Below are positions 1 to 8,666 of a stretch of 64,000 bases of DNA, piece by piece. Numbering within the stretch: position 1 is the stretch's first letter; every line of letters begins with the position of its first letter. Source of the DNA: a virus; the IMG/VR virus record IMGVR_UViG_3300008267_000009, positions 36,564 to 100,563 of that record. One strand, 5' to 3'. The notes under the pieces were generated by a model, which worked only from the letters and a program-made list of their open reading frames with translations, did not search any database and was not told the DNA's origin. The position numbers were made by a program, and so were the translations under genes.

Positions 1-140
1 AGTTTAAGTTCTACAGCATTTTTATATCAGAGATTTCCCCAACTAGTCCTTCTGAAGAAATCCAGGGATTTTTGTCTTCAGATGTAATCCTTGAAGTTAA
101 GTATGCCAGGATATCTGACGTAAATGGCAGGTTTGTATAG
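1..140 (+). CDS. 3' end of upstream structural gene (partial)
   Basis: Frame 3 is open from the window edge to a TAG at 138-140, giving about 45 residues of a C-terminus ending ...DVNGRFV. It lies directly upstream of the tail tube gene, where siphophages usually encode a tail terminator or neck protein; that role is inferred from position only. The 101 bases that follow hold no clear promoter, only the strong Shine-Dalgarno AGGAGGT at 230-236 of the next gene. Confidence 0.5.
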   Translation, partial: FKFYSIFISEISPTSPSEEIQGFLSSDVILEVKYARISDVNGRFV

Positions 141-241
141 AGTTTGCCTTTGGGTCGTTTATCCACTACAATTAGACAAGAGGAACGGCCTAGCCAGCCA
201 CAAAAACTTAATATTATGTTTAAAAAACAGGAGGTATAACA

Positions 242-955
242 ATGGCATTTAATAATGCAAAGAATATTCTTGTTGGTGCATCACCACTATATGTATCAGT
301 CAAGGATTCAACAGATCCATCATACGTTGAAAATATTCTAGATTCAGGTTCAGGAGTTTCATTTGCTCCAAGAACATCAGCCGCAACTACACTTGCAGCA
401 TCTAATCTAGTTCGTAACGTTGGTTTCACCAACAATGGTCTTCAGATCACTTACAACCCAACATATGATTCAGTAACAGTAGATCAGCTTCTTGATACAG
501 CTAAGCTTTTCAAGTCAGCGATGGAAGTTATGATTGCAACCGAAATGTCTGAAGGAACACTTGCAAACGTTCTTTTGGTATTCGGACAGGGAGCTTCAAC
601 TCTCACAAAGGATAACGTAGCATCAACAGATGCATACCCTACAAAGGGCGCAACAGGTGCAGACGATAAGTCTCTAACACTTGGCCTTGAGGCTGGAGCA
701 CTTGGTGTTCAGCCAACAGAGCGTCAGTTGTTTGCAGTTGGTCAAGCACCAACTCTTGCAAAGGGTGCATCGGCAGAAGTAGCAGCAACAACAGAGCGTG
801 TATATTATGCACGTCGTGTTCTTTCTGTACAACAGTCACAGTTCTCACTAGCACGTAATACACCAACAACTTTCCCAGTAACATTCCGTCTGCTTCCAGA
901 CGCTAATTACACTGGTTCAGAATATGGTAAGATTATTGACCGAGTTCTTGCGTAA
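242..955 (+). CDS. Major tail tube protein
   Basis: A 237-residue protein without membrane segments, rich in Thr, Ala and Ser, encoded just before the tail chaperones and the tape measure gene, which is the conserved slot for the siphovirus tail tube subunit that polymerises around the tape measure protein. The start ATG follows AGGAGGT by 5 nt. Every lysine codon I read is AAG, unlike the AAA-rich tape measure gene, consistent with strong translational selection on an abundant virion protein. A strong terminator follows. Family assignment rests on position, size and composition rather than a diagnostic motif. Confidence 0.75.
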   Translation: MAFNNAKNILVGASPLYVSVKDSTDPSYVENILDSGSGVSFAPRTSAATTLAASNLVRNVGFTNNGLQITYNPTYDSVTVDQLLDTAKLFKSAMEVMIATEMSEGTLANVLLVFGQGASTLTKDNVASTDAYPTKGATGADDKSLTLGLEAGALGVQPTERQLFAVGQAPTLAKGASAEVAATTERVYYARRVLSVQQSQFSLARNTPTTFPVTFRLLPDANYTGSEYGKIIDRVLA

Positions 956-970
956 TTAATTTATTAATTA

Positions 971-1004
971 ACAGGGCCCCCCAGAAATGGGGGGTCTTCT
1001 GTTT
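971..1004 (+). terminator. Rho-independent terminator after tail tube gene
   Basis: Six C (977-982) and six G (989-994) form a stem with loop AGAAAT, extended by weaker pairs on both sides and followed by TCTTCTGTTT. Its position directly after the abundant tail tube gene suggests it limits readthrough into the chaperone genes, which have their own promoter. Confidence 0.8.
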
Positions 1005-1031
1005 GTGGTGATAATACCTATATGTTATAAT
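1003..1031 (+). promoter_or_regulatory. Promoter for tail chaperone and tape measure operon
   Basis: TTGTGG (1003-1008), 17 nt spacer, TATAAT (1026-1031). The -35 box begins in the T-rich tail of the preceding terminator. Transcription would start near 1038, downstream of the ATG at 1034, so that ATG cannot be the start of the next gene. Confidence 0.7.
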
Positions 1032-1060
1032 AAATGAGACTAGATCCTAGGAGGATTAAA

Positions 1061-1393
1061 TTGGCAACAACAGTATATAATGTAGAAGAAATCACCTTAC
1101 AAAATGGTGCCGTAGTAAAACTTAAGCCTTTAACAATTAAAGAGCTTAGAAAGTTTATGCAAGCCATCCAAAGAACTGGTGAAGCAACAACAGAAGATGA
1201 AACTCTAGATATTTTAATTGATGCAGTAGCAGTAGCACTAGAAAAGCAGCAACCAGAACTCGTAGCAAATAGAGACGCATTAGAAGATGCTCTTGACGTT
1301 CCAACCATCAACCGCATACTTGAAGTATGTGGTGGTATTAAGTTGGACGACCCAAACCTACTAGCGGCAGCGGTTCTGGCTGGTCAGAACTAG
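1061..1393 (+). CDS. Tail assembly chaperone (gpG-like), 0-frame product
   Basis: A 110-residue protein starting at TTG 1061, six bases after AGGAGG (1049-1054); the upstream ATG at 1034 lies before the expected transcription start. Sequence begins ATTVYNVEEITLQNG, a typical start of actinophage tail chaperones that bind the tape measure protein during tail assembly. It ends in TAG at 1391-1393, but a -1 slippery site at 1351-1357 lets some ribosomes continue into the overlapping frame to make the longer GT-type product. The pair precedes the tape measure gene, as in lambda G/GT. Confidence 0.8.
   Translation: MATTVYNVEEITLQNGAVVKLKPLTIKELRKFMQAIQRTGEATTEDETLDILIDAVAVALEKQQPELVANRDALEDALDVPTINRILEVCGGIKLDDPNLLAAAVLAGQN
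1351..1357 (+). other. -1 programmed ribosomal frameshift site CCCAAAC
   Basis: The heptamer C CCA AAC is in the correct X XXY YYZ register for the zero frame (codons CCA 1352-1354 and AAC 1355-1357). After slipping back one base, reading continues at 1357 in frame 1, which is open from 1342 to 1722. The zero-frame stop is only 34 nt downstream. This matches the known G/GT arrangement of siphophages. Confidence 0.85.
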
Positions 1394-1722
1394 ACTTAGC
1401 CGCTTTATTAGGAGAAGTTTTTCTTTTAGGTCATTGGAAAAATTACGAAGAACTAGAAGAAAGTCTTTCAATGCCAGAGTTATTGCAAACATTGAAATCT
1501 ATTAAAAAGAAAGAGTCGGAGGAAAGAAAGTTTCTTGCAGGAATGCAAGGTATCGATCTTAACATCGAAGAAGAAAAAAACGAAGGTCCTACCTTTGAAG
1601 ATGTCAGAAGAAAAGCATTAGGAATTGAAGCAGACGGATCTGACATAGTTTCACTACAAGGACAATTTGCTGCAGAAGCAGGATTTGGAATTGGAGCAGG
1701 TTTAGGATATTCTAAGGAGTAA
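1357..1722 (+). CDS. Frameshift extension of tail assembly chaperone (gpGT-like C-terminus)
   Basis: This frame has no well-placed start of its own: the first ATG (1471) lacks a clear Shine-Dalgarno site, while the frame is open back to 1342 and overlaps the end of the upstream gene. With the -1 shift at 1351-1357 the fusion is about 220 residues: 99 from the zero frame and 121 from here. The extension is highly charged (runs of E and K around residues 140-190 of the fusion) and ends in a Gly/Ala-rich tail, as in T-domains that recruit the tape measure protein. It ends 3 bases before the tape measure ATG. Confidence 0.8.
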   Translation, partial: PTSGSGSGWSELDLAALLGEVFLLGHWKNYEELEESLSMPELLQTLKSIKKKESEERKFLAGMQGIDLNIEEEKNEGPTFEDVRRKALGIEADGSDIVSLQGQFAAEAGFGIGAGLGYSKE

Positions 1723-1725
1723 TAA

Positions 1726-4700
1726 ATGGCTGATGAACAAGTAAGAACCCGAATTACCGCAGATGCGGATTTTTCGGGACTCATTGCAGATGTTCATAAA
1801 GTAACCGCATCCCTATCTAAACTGCAAGAAAAAATTGCATCATCAAACAAGATGTTTGCAAATCAAATTGCAGTAATGAATAGGTCCTTTTCGGACACTT
1901 TAAGAAGCACAGGCCAATTTTCAACACACTTTGTAAGCTTAAATTCTGATGTAGAAAAATTTGGAAAAAATTTAGATTCAGGACAGCTTAAGTTAAATCA
2001 ATATTATAAGACTATGCAAAATCACGCCAAAACATCTGGCGGACTTATTAGAGATCTTGCAAAACAACAAGTAGCATTGCAAAACGCAATTATACAGCCT
2101 CTGGGAAGAAATGCTCAGGGGCTAATGCAATTTAACGTACAGGTGCCTAGAGGCCTTGACGAAGTAAAAAATAAAACTGCAATTGCAAGACAAGAACTTC
2201 AGATTATGAATAAAGTTGTTCAGCAGGGCGCTGGTCAACTTATTAACTGGGGTAAAAATACACAGTGGGCAGGTCGTCAGTTAACTGTAGGTCTTACACT
2301 TCCTCTAGCAGCATTTGGAAAAGCTGCAGCAGATGCTTTTAGAACGGCAGATGCAGAGTTAACAAGACTTGTAAAGGTTTATGGAGATACTGCTGGAACT
2401 ACAACAGAAGAATTAGGTAAGGTAAGACAAGAGGTTGAGGCAACAGCTAAAGCTTTATCTCAAAATTTAGGTGCGTCATATAGAGAAACTTTAGCGCTAG
2501 GCGCAGATATTGCAGCAACAGGAAAAACTGGACAGGAGCTTATTGCTTCAATCGAAGAAACAACTAGACTTGCAGTGCTTGGAGAAGTTGATAGAGCAGA
2601 AGCAATGAAAGCAACATTAGCAATTCAATCTGCATTTAAACAAAATACAGATCAACTATCAGAATCAATTAACTTTTTAAACGCAGTTGAAAACCAAACA
2701 TCAACAAGTCTAAATGATTTGGTGGAAGCAATTCCAAAGGCTGGACCAGTAATTCAAGGTTTAGGCGGAAGCGTAAAAGATTTAGCTCTTTATTTAACAG
2801 CTATGCGTGAAGGTGGAATTAATGCATCTGAAGGTGCTAACGCACTAAAATCAGGTCTTGCATCTTTAATTAACCCTACAGATAAAGCTGTAGAACAATT
2901 TAAGGGATTTGGAATAGATCTTTTAGGAATTGTAAATGACAATGCTGGAAGCACCACAGATACCTTACTTGCTTTGCAAGCAGCATTAGATCAGCTTGAT
3001 CCATTAAAAAAGCAACAAGCAATTGAAAATTTATTTGGTAAATTCCAGTTTTCTAGAATGAATGCCCTATTTGAAAATCTAGGAAAACAAGGAAGCCAGA
3101 CACTACAAGTTTTAGACTTAATGAAAGCAAGCACAGGCGATTTGGGAGCATTGGCTGATCGAGAATTAAAGGCTGTTACAGAATCTGCTTCTGGAAGATA
3201 TAATAGAGCTGTAGAAGGATTAAAGGCTGAGTTGGCCACAGTAGGAAATCAATTTTTAGCAATTAACACAACATTAATTAATGTTGTTACAAAAATATTA
3301 GAATTTGTAGATAATTTACCTAAGCCATTAAAACAAGTACTAACATTATTTGGAGGGCTAACAGCTGTAGCTGGACCACTTATTATGTTAACTGGTGTAC
3401 TTGCAAACTTCTTTGGATATATAGTAAAGGGTGTATTCCATATGAAGGCTCTGTTTAAAGGCGGAGAAGGATGGAAATATTTAACTCCAGAAATTTTAGC
3501 AGCAGAAAAAGCTGGAAGTTTAATTGAACAAACTCTTTATAGCGATGCTAAAGCAGCAGGAGTTTTACAGCTAGCATTAAGAAATCTTATTGATGAGTTT
3601 AGTGTTCTAGAAGCAAAAGCAGCAACTGGTTCAATATCTGTAGCCCCAGCAGTTAACACTATGGCTGGAAATTTAGTTCAACGAGCAGGCGCAGGAGCAA
3701 GAGTAGTTGATAAAAATCACCCACTTGTAGGACCAGCTTATTCAAGGGCAAGTTCTCACATGAATCCTCGTGGAGTTATGTCAACAACAGAAAGACTTAA
3801 TCAAACAATGTTCGGCATGGTTCCTGGATCTATTCCAGTAAATCAAAGAATTGGTCAGAACCCACAAATTTATGCAGAGTCAGAATTACCAAATATACCA
3901 GGACTTACAAGAGTTAATGGAGCATCTACTGGCATAGTCGCCTCTGAAGCTGGAAAATGGCATGCAATGATGGCGACATTAGGCATGCAGTCAAAAGCAG
4001 AAATTGCTGCACTTAAAAAATCTATTGCTACTACTGGATTAGCAAGCGCAGAATTTATGCAAGTGTTTGACGATGTTTTGCCAGCAGTTCAAGCTATTAC
4101 TAAAAATGCAGCAATTGAGTCAAGAGCAATCATAGCACAACTTGAAGCAGGAGCAATGAATGTTCAACAGGCTAGAGCAGAAATTATGGCACTAAACTCT
4201 AGGACAGAAGCTCTTATTGCAGAAACAACTATGGCACAAGCAAAGGGAATGGGTAGGACTTTAAATCCAACTGTAATTCCTACATTAAATCAGCCAGTTG
4301 TAACGGCTACTGGTAAGTCTAATATGCGTGAGCTTTTTAAGAAAAGCAAAACAAAAAACTTTATTGATAGTATTGCTAGAAATTTAGGAGTAAGAACATC
4401 AGGTGCTGGTTATAATATAGAGACTACTAAGCCAAAAAATTTCAATGATGGTGGATATGTATATACAGCAAATGATGGAAGCATAGTTCCTGGGCCAAAC
4501 ATAAATGCAGATGTTGTTCCAGCAATGCTTACACCAGGAGAATTCGTTGTAAATGCTCAGGCAACAAAACAAAACCTACCATTGCTTATGGCTATTAATG
4601 GTGGCGCTGGAGGAACAGGTCCAAACTTTAATGGCGGAGGAACAGCCACAGATCTAGATTTATACAGACAAATATTGTCTATTGAAGAAAGATATGCAAC

Positions 4701-7700
4701 ATCTCCAAACTGGGGAGATGAGGCTAGATTTAGAGCTATAATGAATAATGCTAGCGCACTAGTGCCTCTTGGCGTAGATCCGTCAGATGCAATTGCTATG
4801 GCAACAGCGGACGTAGATACTGCTTTAAGAAATTCTTTTAGAAAAGATTTACGTGGCGGGCAAGGTGAGATTGATAGAAGATTATTTAAAGAGCAAGCAA
4901 GAAAAGTAACTCAAGCTAGACACAGATATATTAAACAAAAATATGGAAGATCATTGCTTACAAAAAATGCTGGCGGTCTGCAGGCTTTGTCTGCAAAACA
5001 AGCAAATCAAGATTCTGTAAAACTTTTAAGATTACTAGAAGCATCAGATCCAAAAATGGCGGCAAGGGTTTTCCCTAGATTATTCCCAGACGTAGACCCT
5101 TCTAAAATTAGACTATCAGATTTAACAAGTAGAAATCTTTTTGAATCAGAACACGTTTCTCCAAAAGACAAGTCTGGCTTTAGAAACTGGGGATATAATG
5201 CTGCAGGTAATTATATGCAGGCAATTGCTGGCGAGTCTAATATTAATAGATTGCACAACACTCTTGGAAATAGAGGCCTTGTTCCAAATGCCGTGCCGTT
5301 AACAACATCATCTGCAGAATCAGTGCAGAAACAAATGAGAGCTAAGCGTGGAAATATATCTTATCCAAAAGCAGTTTCAATGTCTCCTTCTAGAAGTACC
5401 AGAATTGCTAAAGCAATAATTGGTGCATCTTCAAGAAGAAGATTATTTAGTATGGCTTCTGCTGGCGGAATGAATAAGGGCGGAATGGTTTATGCAAACA
5501 AGGGAGGAATAATACCTTCATTAAGATCTGGATTTAGCGAGGGACGTGCTGGAAAATCTGGAGGAGAGCCTTCCGAAATGGGAGGAATGGGACAATTTGG
5601 TTTAGGTATGGGCTTGCAAATGGCTGGCATGTATACTGGAGGAAGCCTTGGAACTGGAATGATGGCTTCAGGAACTGCTCTTCAAATGTTGCCTATGTTA
5701 CAAATGCTAAAGCCAGCAATGGGACAATTAAAAAATATTACTGGGGCAGTAAGTTTATTTGGAAGAATTGCTGGATCAGCGTTTAGAATAGCTGGAGCAG
5801 CAGTAAAATTCTTTACTGGCCCTGTTGGACTAGCAATAATTGCAGTAGGTGGTTTAGTTGCAGCATATAAATTAATTAAAAAAGAAATAGCAGAACAAAG
5901 AAGAGAAACAGCTTTGTTAAATGGAATAACAAAAGAAGGCGCAAAAGAAGCTGGAATATCTTATGAAACAATGACAGAAAAGCTAAAGCGTGTTAACGCT
6001 GAACTAAAGCTTCAAAGAGAAAAAGGATTGCTTGCCTATGAAGCAACAACAAATTCTGGAGTATCTGGATTAACATTAACAATTGCAGAGTTAAAAAAGC
6101 TTAAAGAAACTGCAAAAGAAACTATGCCTACGCTGTATGCAACATTTAATAACATTGATTCTTCTAAGGTAAATGATTTAGCTGCTAACCTAAAAGCACA
6201 ATTTGTTGCAGGCGGAATGAGTGCACAAGACGCTACAAATAAAATTTATGCATTAATTGAGGCATCTAATAAGGCTGGTCAAGGATTTAATGCAATAGCT
6301 CAAAAGGGTTTTCAGCAAATTGTAGATAAAGGGTCTGCAGCATCCTTTACTATAGAAACATTAAAGGGAAATATTTTAGATTTTGAAAAAGGAATTAGAG
6401 ACGTAGATTCTGCAGCTTTCTCTGGCAATGTTGATTCAGTTATTAATTCTTTAGAAGGAGCAGTAAATGCTTTAGTTGGAACAAGAGATGCTAGTGGGCA
6501 AAAAATAACAGAAGCTCAAGCATTAGTTATGCAATACGAAAAGCTTAATACTCTAGGGGTAAAAAATCTTCAAATTGGAGAAACCGCTCTAAATAATTTA
6601 AAGAAAGAAAATCCTTTGCTAGCAAGCATATTAAAGTCAACGGATACTGTTGGAGGAATGTGGGCAAAGGTAAGATTACAGACTGCTGGAGTTAATGTTA
6701 ATTTAAAAAACATGAGCTCTGAACTAGCAATATCTCTTTCTCTTTACCAAGATGCTTTAGAGCAAGCAGGCGATCAAATAGAATCTGGAGAAGTTGTTTC
6801 AGATGCATTAGGAAAAGCAGCAGCGGGATCCAAAAAACTTGGCGAAGAAATTAAAAAGAATTCTGATATTCTTAAAAAGGCAGAAGATGCTCAAATAGGA
6901 ATGGATAGGGCAGCTATTAAAAGAATTAATGACAAGATTGCTGCAATAAGAAAAGAGGCAGATGCAAAAAAGAAAGCAATGTCAGATGCCCTTGAATCAG
7001 AAAATACAGAATTAGAGTTACAAAAACTTCAATTAGAAGCACAGGCTCAACTAGCTCGTGGAGACAGAGATGGTTATGCACAGACACAGCTTGCTATTAA
7101 ACAATTGGTAAATGAAACCCAAGCTAAAAAGGCTATGCAAAAAGTTGATGAACTTGCTCAAAAAGAAGAAGACAAGTGGAGAAAGAAGCTAGATGACGAT
7201 CAAGAAAAGAAAGATAGACAAGGTGATAAGGTTGATGCTGCAAATAAAGGAAACAATAGAGCGGTAGAGACAAAAGCCAAGGTAGACGAGTACCTTGCAA
7301 AGCTTACAGCTCTTGCACAAAGAATGTCTAATGCTCAAAGATTAAAAGATCCAACAAGAAGAAAAGAATCTGTAGATGCTGTAACTGGAGAAAAAAATCT
7401 TTTAATTGAAAATCTTGGCAAAGAGTCTAAAGAAGTAAGAGAATTTTTTAGCAATTATGTTGACCCTTCAACTGGTAAAAAATTAAAGGGTGTTGCTAAG
7501 TGGGGTGGCGGAGCAGATTCTGAATTTAATAAGCTTGTTCAAGAAATGGAAAAACAGGCTGGCACCAACTATGACAAGATGGTTAAAGACCTTGGTGGGG
7601 GTTCAACTTTAAATGACGTTGTAAGAGCAATGGGTGGTAAAGCTCCAGTAACAAGAAACATTACAGCCGATAATTTAAGTTCTATTTTAAAGGGTTCAGA

Positions 7701-8196
7701 AAAACTTAGCGACTTGTTTAAAAAGAATGGTGACCTTACAGACATAGCTAGAACAAGACTTATAAATAAATTTAAGTTAAAGCAAGATGATGTCTTTAGA
7801 TATGGGGAAGATGAATATAGAGTCACAATAGGAGAAGATGCTATTCTTCATGATGCTAAGGCTGTAAAAAGAGCTGGCGGAGGAAGATTTACCCCTGGAC
7901 AAACATATACCATAAATGATGGAATGAAAACAGAAGGTATTAGGTTTGATATGCCTGGAACCATATATCCTAATATTAACACTTCTCCAAGATATAATAT
8001 TCCTTCAAATAGCATAAATGGAATGAGCGGCGTATCAAATAATGCATCTTCTTCAAATTGTGTGTATAATGTTAACATAGCTCTCAACGGAACAAATGTA
8101 AGCGTTGATGAGGTTGTAATGAGATTTAAGCAAGAGCTTTCAAGAATGGGAGCTAAAGAGGGAAGAATTAAAACAATTGGAGCTGGTGTAGTATGA
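1726..8196 (+). CDS. Tape measure protein
   Basis: At 2156 residues this is the largest gene in the window. It sets tail length and is expelled into the host envelope at infection. It has a helical N-terminus, a hydrophobic stretch at about 528-566, a second membrane-like segment at about 1363-1385, a long charged coiled coil near 1720-1795, and the signature LTPGEFVVN at 935-943 shared by many actinophage tape measure proteins. A Gly-Tyr-rich motif before it (909-923) recurs at about 1250-1265, and the roughly 300 residues between the copies look like an inserted globular domain. The start ATG overlaps the Shine-Dalgarno and stop region of the chaperone gene (AAGGAG 1715-1720). Confidence 0.93.
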   Translation: MADEQVRTRITADADFSGLIADVHKVTASLSKLQEKIASSNKMFANQIAVMNRSFSDTLRSTGQFSTHFVSLNSDVEKFGKNLDSGQLKLNQYYKTMQNHAKTSGGLIRDLAKQQVALQNAIIQPLGRNAQGLMQFNVQVPRGLDEVKNKTAIARQELQIMNKVVQQGAGQLINWGKNTQWAGRQLTVGLTLPLAAFGKAAADAFRTADAELTRLVKVYGDTAGTTTEELGKVRQEVEATAKALSQNLGASYRETLALGADIAATGKTGQELIASIEETTRLAVLGEVDRAEAMKATLAIQSAFKQNTDQLSESINFLNAVENQTSTSLNDLVEAIPKAGPVIQGLGGSVKDLALYLTAMREGGINASEGANALKSGLASLINPTDKAVEQFKGFGIDLLGIVNDNAGSTTDTLLALQAALDQLDPLKKQQAIENLFGKFQFSRMNALFENLGKQGSQTLQVLDLMKASTGDLGALADRELKAVTESASGRYNRAVEGLKAELATVGNQFLAINTTLINVVTKILEFVDNLPKPLKQVLTLFGGLTAVAGPLIMLTGVLANFFGYIVKGVFHMKALFKGGEGWKYLTPEILAAEKAGSLIEQTLYSDAKAAGVLQLALRNLIDEFSVLEAKAATGSISVAPAVNTMAGNLVQRAGAGARVVDKNHPLVGPAYSRASSHMNPRGVMSTTERLNQTMFGMVPGSIPVNQRIGQNPQIYAESELPNIPGLTRVNGASTGIVASEAGKWHAMMATLGMQSKAEIAALKKSIATTGLASAEFMQVFDDVLPAVQAITKNAAIESRAIIAQLEAGAMNVQQARAEIMALNSRTEALIAETTMAQAKGMGRTLNPTVIPTLNQPVVTATGKSNMRELFKKSKTKNFIDSIARNLGVRTSGAGYNIETTKPKNFNDGGYVYTANDGSIVPGPNINADVVPAMLTPGEFVVNAQATKQNLPLLMAINGGAGGTGPNFNGGGTATDLDLYRQILSIEERYATSPNWGDEARFRAIMNNASALVPLGVDPSDAIAMATADVDTALRNSFRKDLRGGQGEIDRRLFKEQARKVTQARHRYIKQKYGRSLLTKNAGGLQALSAKQANQDSVKLLRLLEASDPKMAARVFPRLFPDVDPSKIRLSDLTSRNLFESEHVSPKDKSGFRNWGYNAAGNYMQAIAGESNINRLHNTLGNRGLVPNAVPLTTSSAESVQKQMRAKRGNISYPKAVSMSPSRSTRIAKAIIGASSRRRLFSMASAGGMNKGGMVYANKGGIIPSLRSGFSEGRAGKSGGEPSEMGGMGQFGLGMGLQMAGMYTGGSLGTGMMASGTALQMLPMLQMLKPAMGQLKNITGAVSLFGRIAGSAFRIAGAAVKFFTGPVGLAIIAVGGLVAAYKLIKKEIAEQRRETALLNGITKEGAKEAGISYETMTEKLKRVNAELKLQREKGLLAYEATTNSGVSGLTLTIAELKKLKETAKETMPTLYATFNNIDSSKVNDLAANLKAQFVAGGMSAQDATNKIYALIEASNKAGQGFNAIAQKGFQQIVDKGSAASFTIETLKGNILDFEKGIRDVDSAAFSGNVDSVINSLEGAVNALVGTRDASGQKITEAQALVMQYEKLNTLGVKNLQIGETALNNLKKENPLLASILKSTDTVGGMWAKVRLQTAGVNVNLKNMSSELAISLSLYQDALEQAGDQIESGEVVSDALGKAAAGSKKLGEEIKKNSDILKKAEDAQIGMDRAAIKRINDKIAAIRKEADAKKKAMSDALESENTELELQKLQLEAQAQLARGDRDGYAQTQLAIKQLVNETQAKKAMQKVDELAQKEEDKWRKKLDDDQEKKDRQGDKVDAANKGNNRAVETKAKVDEYLAKLTALAQRMSNAQRLKDPTRRKESVDAVTGEKNLLIENLGKESKEVREFFSNYVDPSTGKKLKGVAKWGGGADSEFNKLVQEMEKQAGTNYDKMVKDLGGGSTLNDVVRAMGGKAPVTRNITADNLSSILKGSEKLSDLFKKNGDLTDIARTRLINKFKLKQDDVFRYGEDEYRVTIGEDAILHDAKAVKRAGGGRFTPGQTYTINDGMKTEGIRFDMPGTIYPNINTSPRYNIPSNSINGMSGVSNNASSSNCVYNVNIALNGTNVSVDEVVMRFKQELSRMGAKEGRIKTIGAGVV

Positions 8197-8666
8197 CAAC
8201 AGTAAAGTTGCCTAGAGGATCAATATTACAAATAGAGGCAAAAGATTTATTGGCAACCCCTGCTGGCACCACTCTTATTTGGAATAAGGTTACAGAGCAT
8301 AATAGATCTGAGTTTAATATGTCTATTGAAAGAATAGAAAAAGTTGTTAGAACATCAAATGGCACACTTAGAAAAAACCATATTGCTGATAAAAGAATTT
8401 TTTCTACATCTTGGGACATGCTTCCTTCATATAGAACTTTTACTGTAGACGGAGCATGGGGAGCAGAAGACATTAGATCATTTTATTTATCTGATGCTGG
8501 AAAATCTCCATTTAATATTAGAATTAATTTAGCAAAAACTGGATCAGATCAATCTTCTTCTGGATACGAATCAGCAACAGTAATGTTTAGCTCATGTAAT
8601 TTTACACTTATTAAAAGAGGCTCCCAGCCTTTTTGGAATGTTTCTCTGACATTGGATGAGGTATAA
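8193..8666 (+). CDS. Probable distal tail / minor tail protein
   Basis: A 157-residue protein whose ATG overlaps the tape measure stop (ATGA) and whose stop overlaps the next start. The position right after the tape measure gene is where distal tail or tail-tube-adaptor proteins are encoded. No motif is recognised; the sequence looks beta-rich (alternating hydrophobics, FNIRINL, FWNVSLTLDEV at the C-terminus). Function by position only. Confidence 0.5.
   Translation: MTTVKLPRGSILQIEAKDLLATPAGTTLIWNKVTEHNRSEFNMSIERIEKVVRTSNGTLRKNHIADKRIFSTSWDMLPSYRTFTVDGAWGAEDIRSFYLSDAGKSPFNIRINLAKTGSDQSSSGYESATVMFSSCNFTLIKRGSQPFWNVSLTLDEV

Noticed and set aside
639-884. Leu/His-rich ORF on the minus strand opposite the tail tube gene
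   Set aside because: Low-complexity shadow of codon-biased sequence; no ribosome site and fully overlapped by a certain gene.
1034-1060. ATG 1034 as start of the tail chaperone gene
   Set aside because: It lies 2 nt behind the TATAAT box, before the expected transcription start; TTG 1061 has AGGAGG at ideal spacing.
1471-1722. Independent gene from ATG 1471
   Set aside because: No Shine-Dalgarno site, frame open far upstream, and a correctly phased -1 slippery site explains it as a frameshift extension.
4450-5520. HNH endonuclease inside the tape measure protein
   Set aside because: The EHV...N...H pattern lacks the spacing and CxxC pairs of HNH domains; kept only as an unexplained inserted domain.
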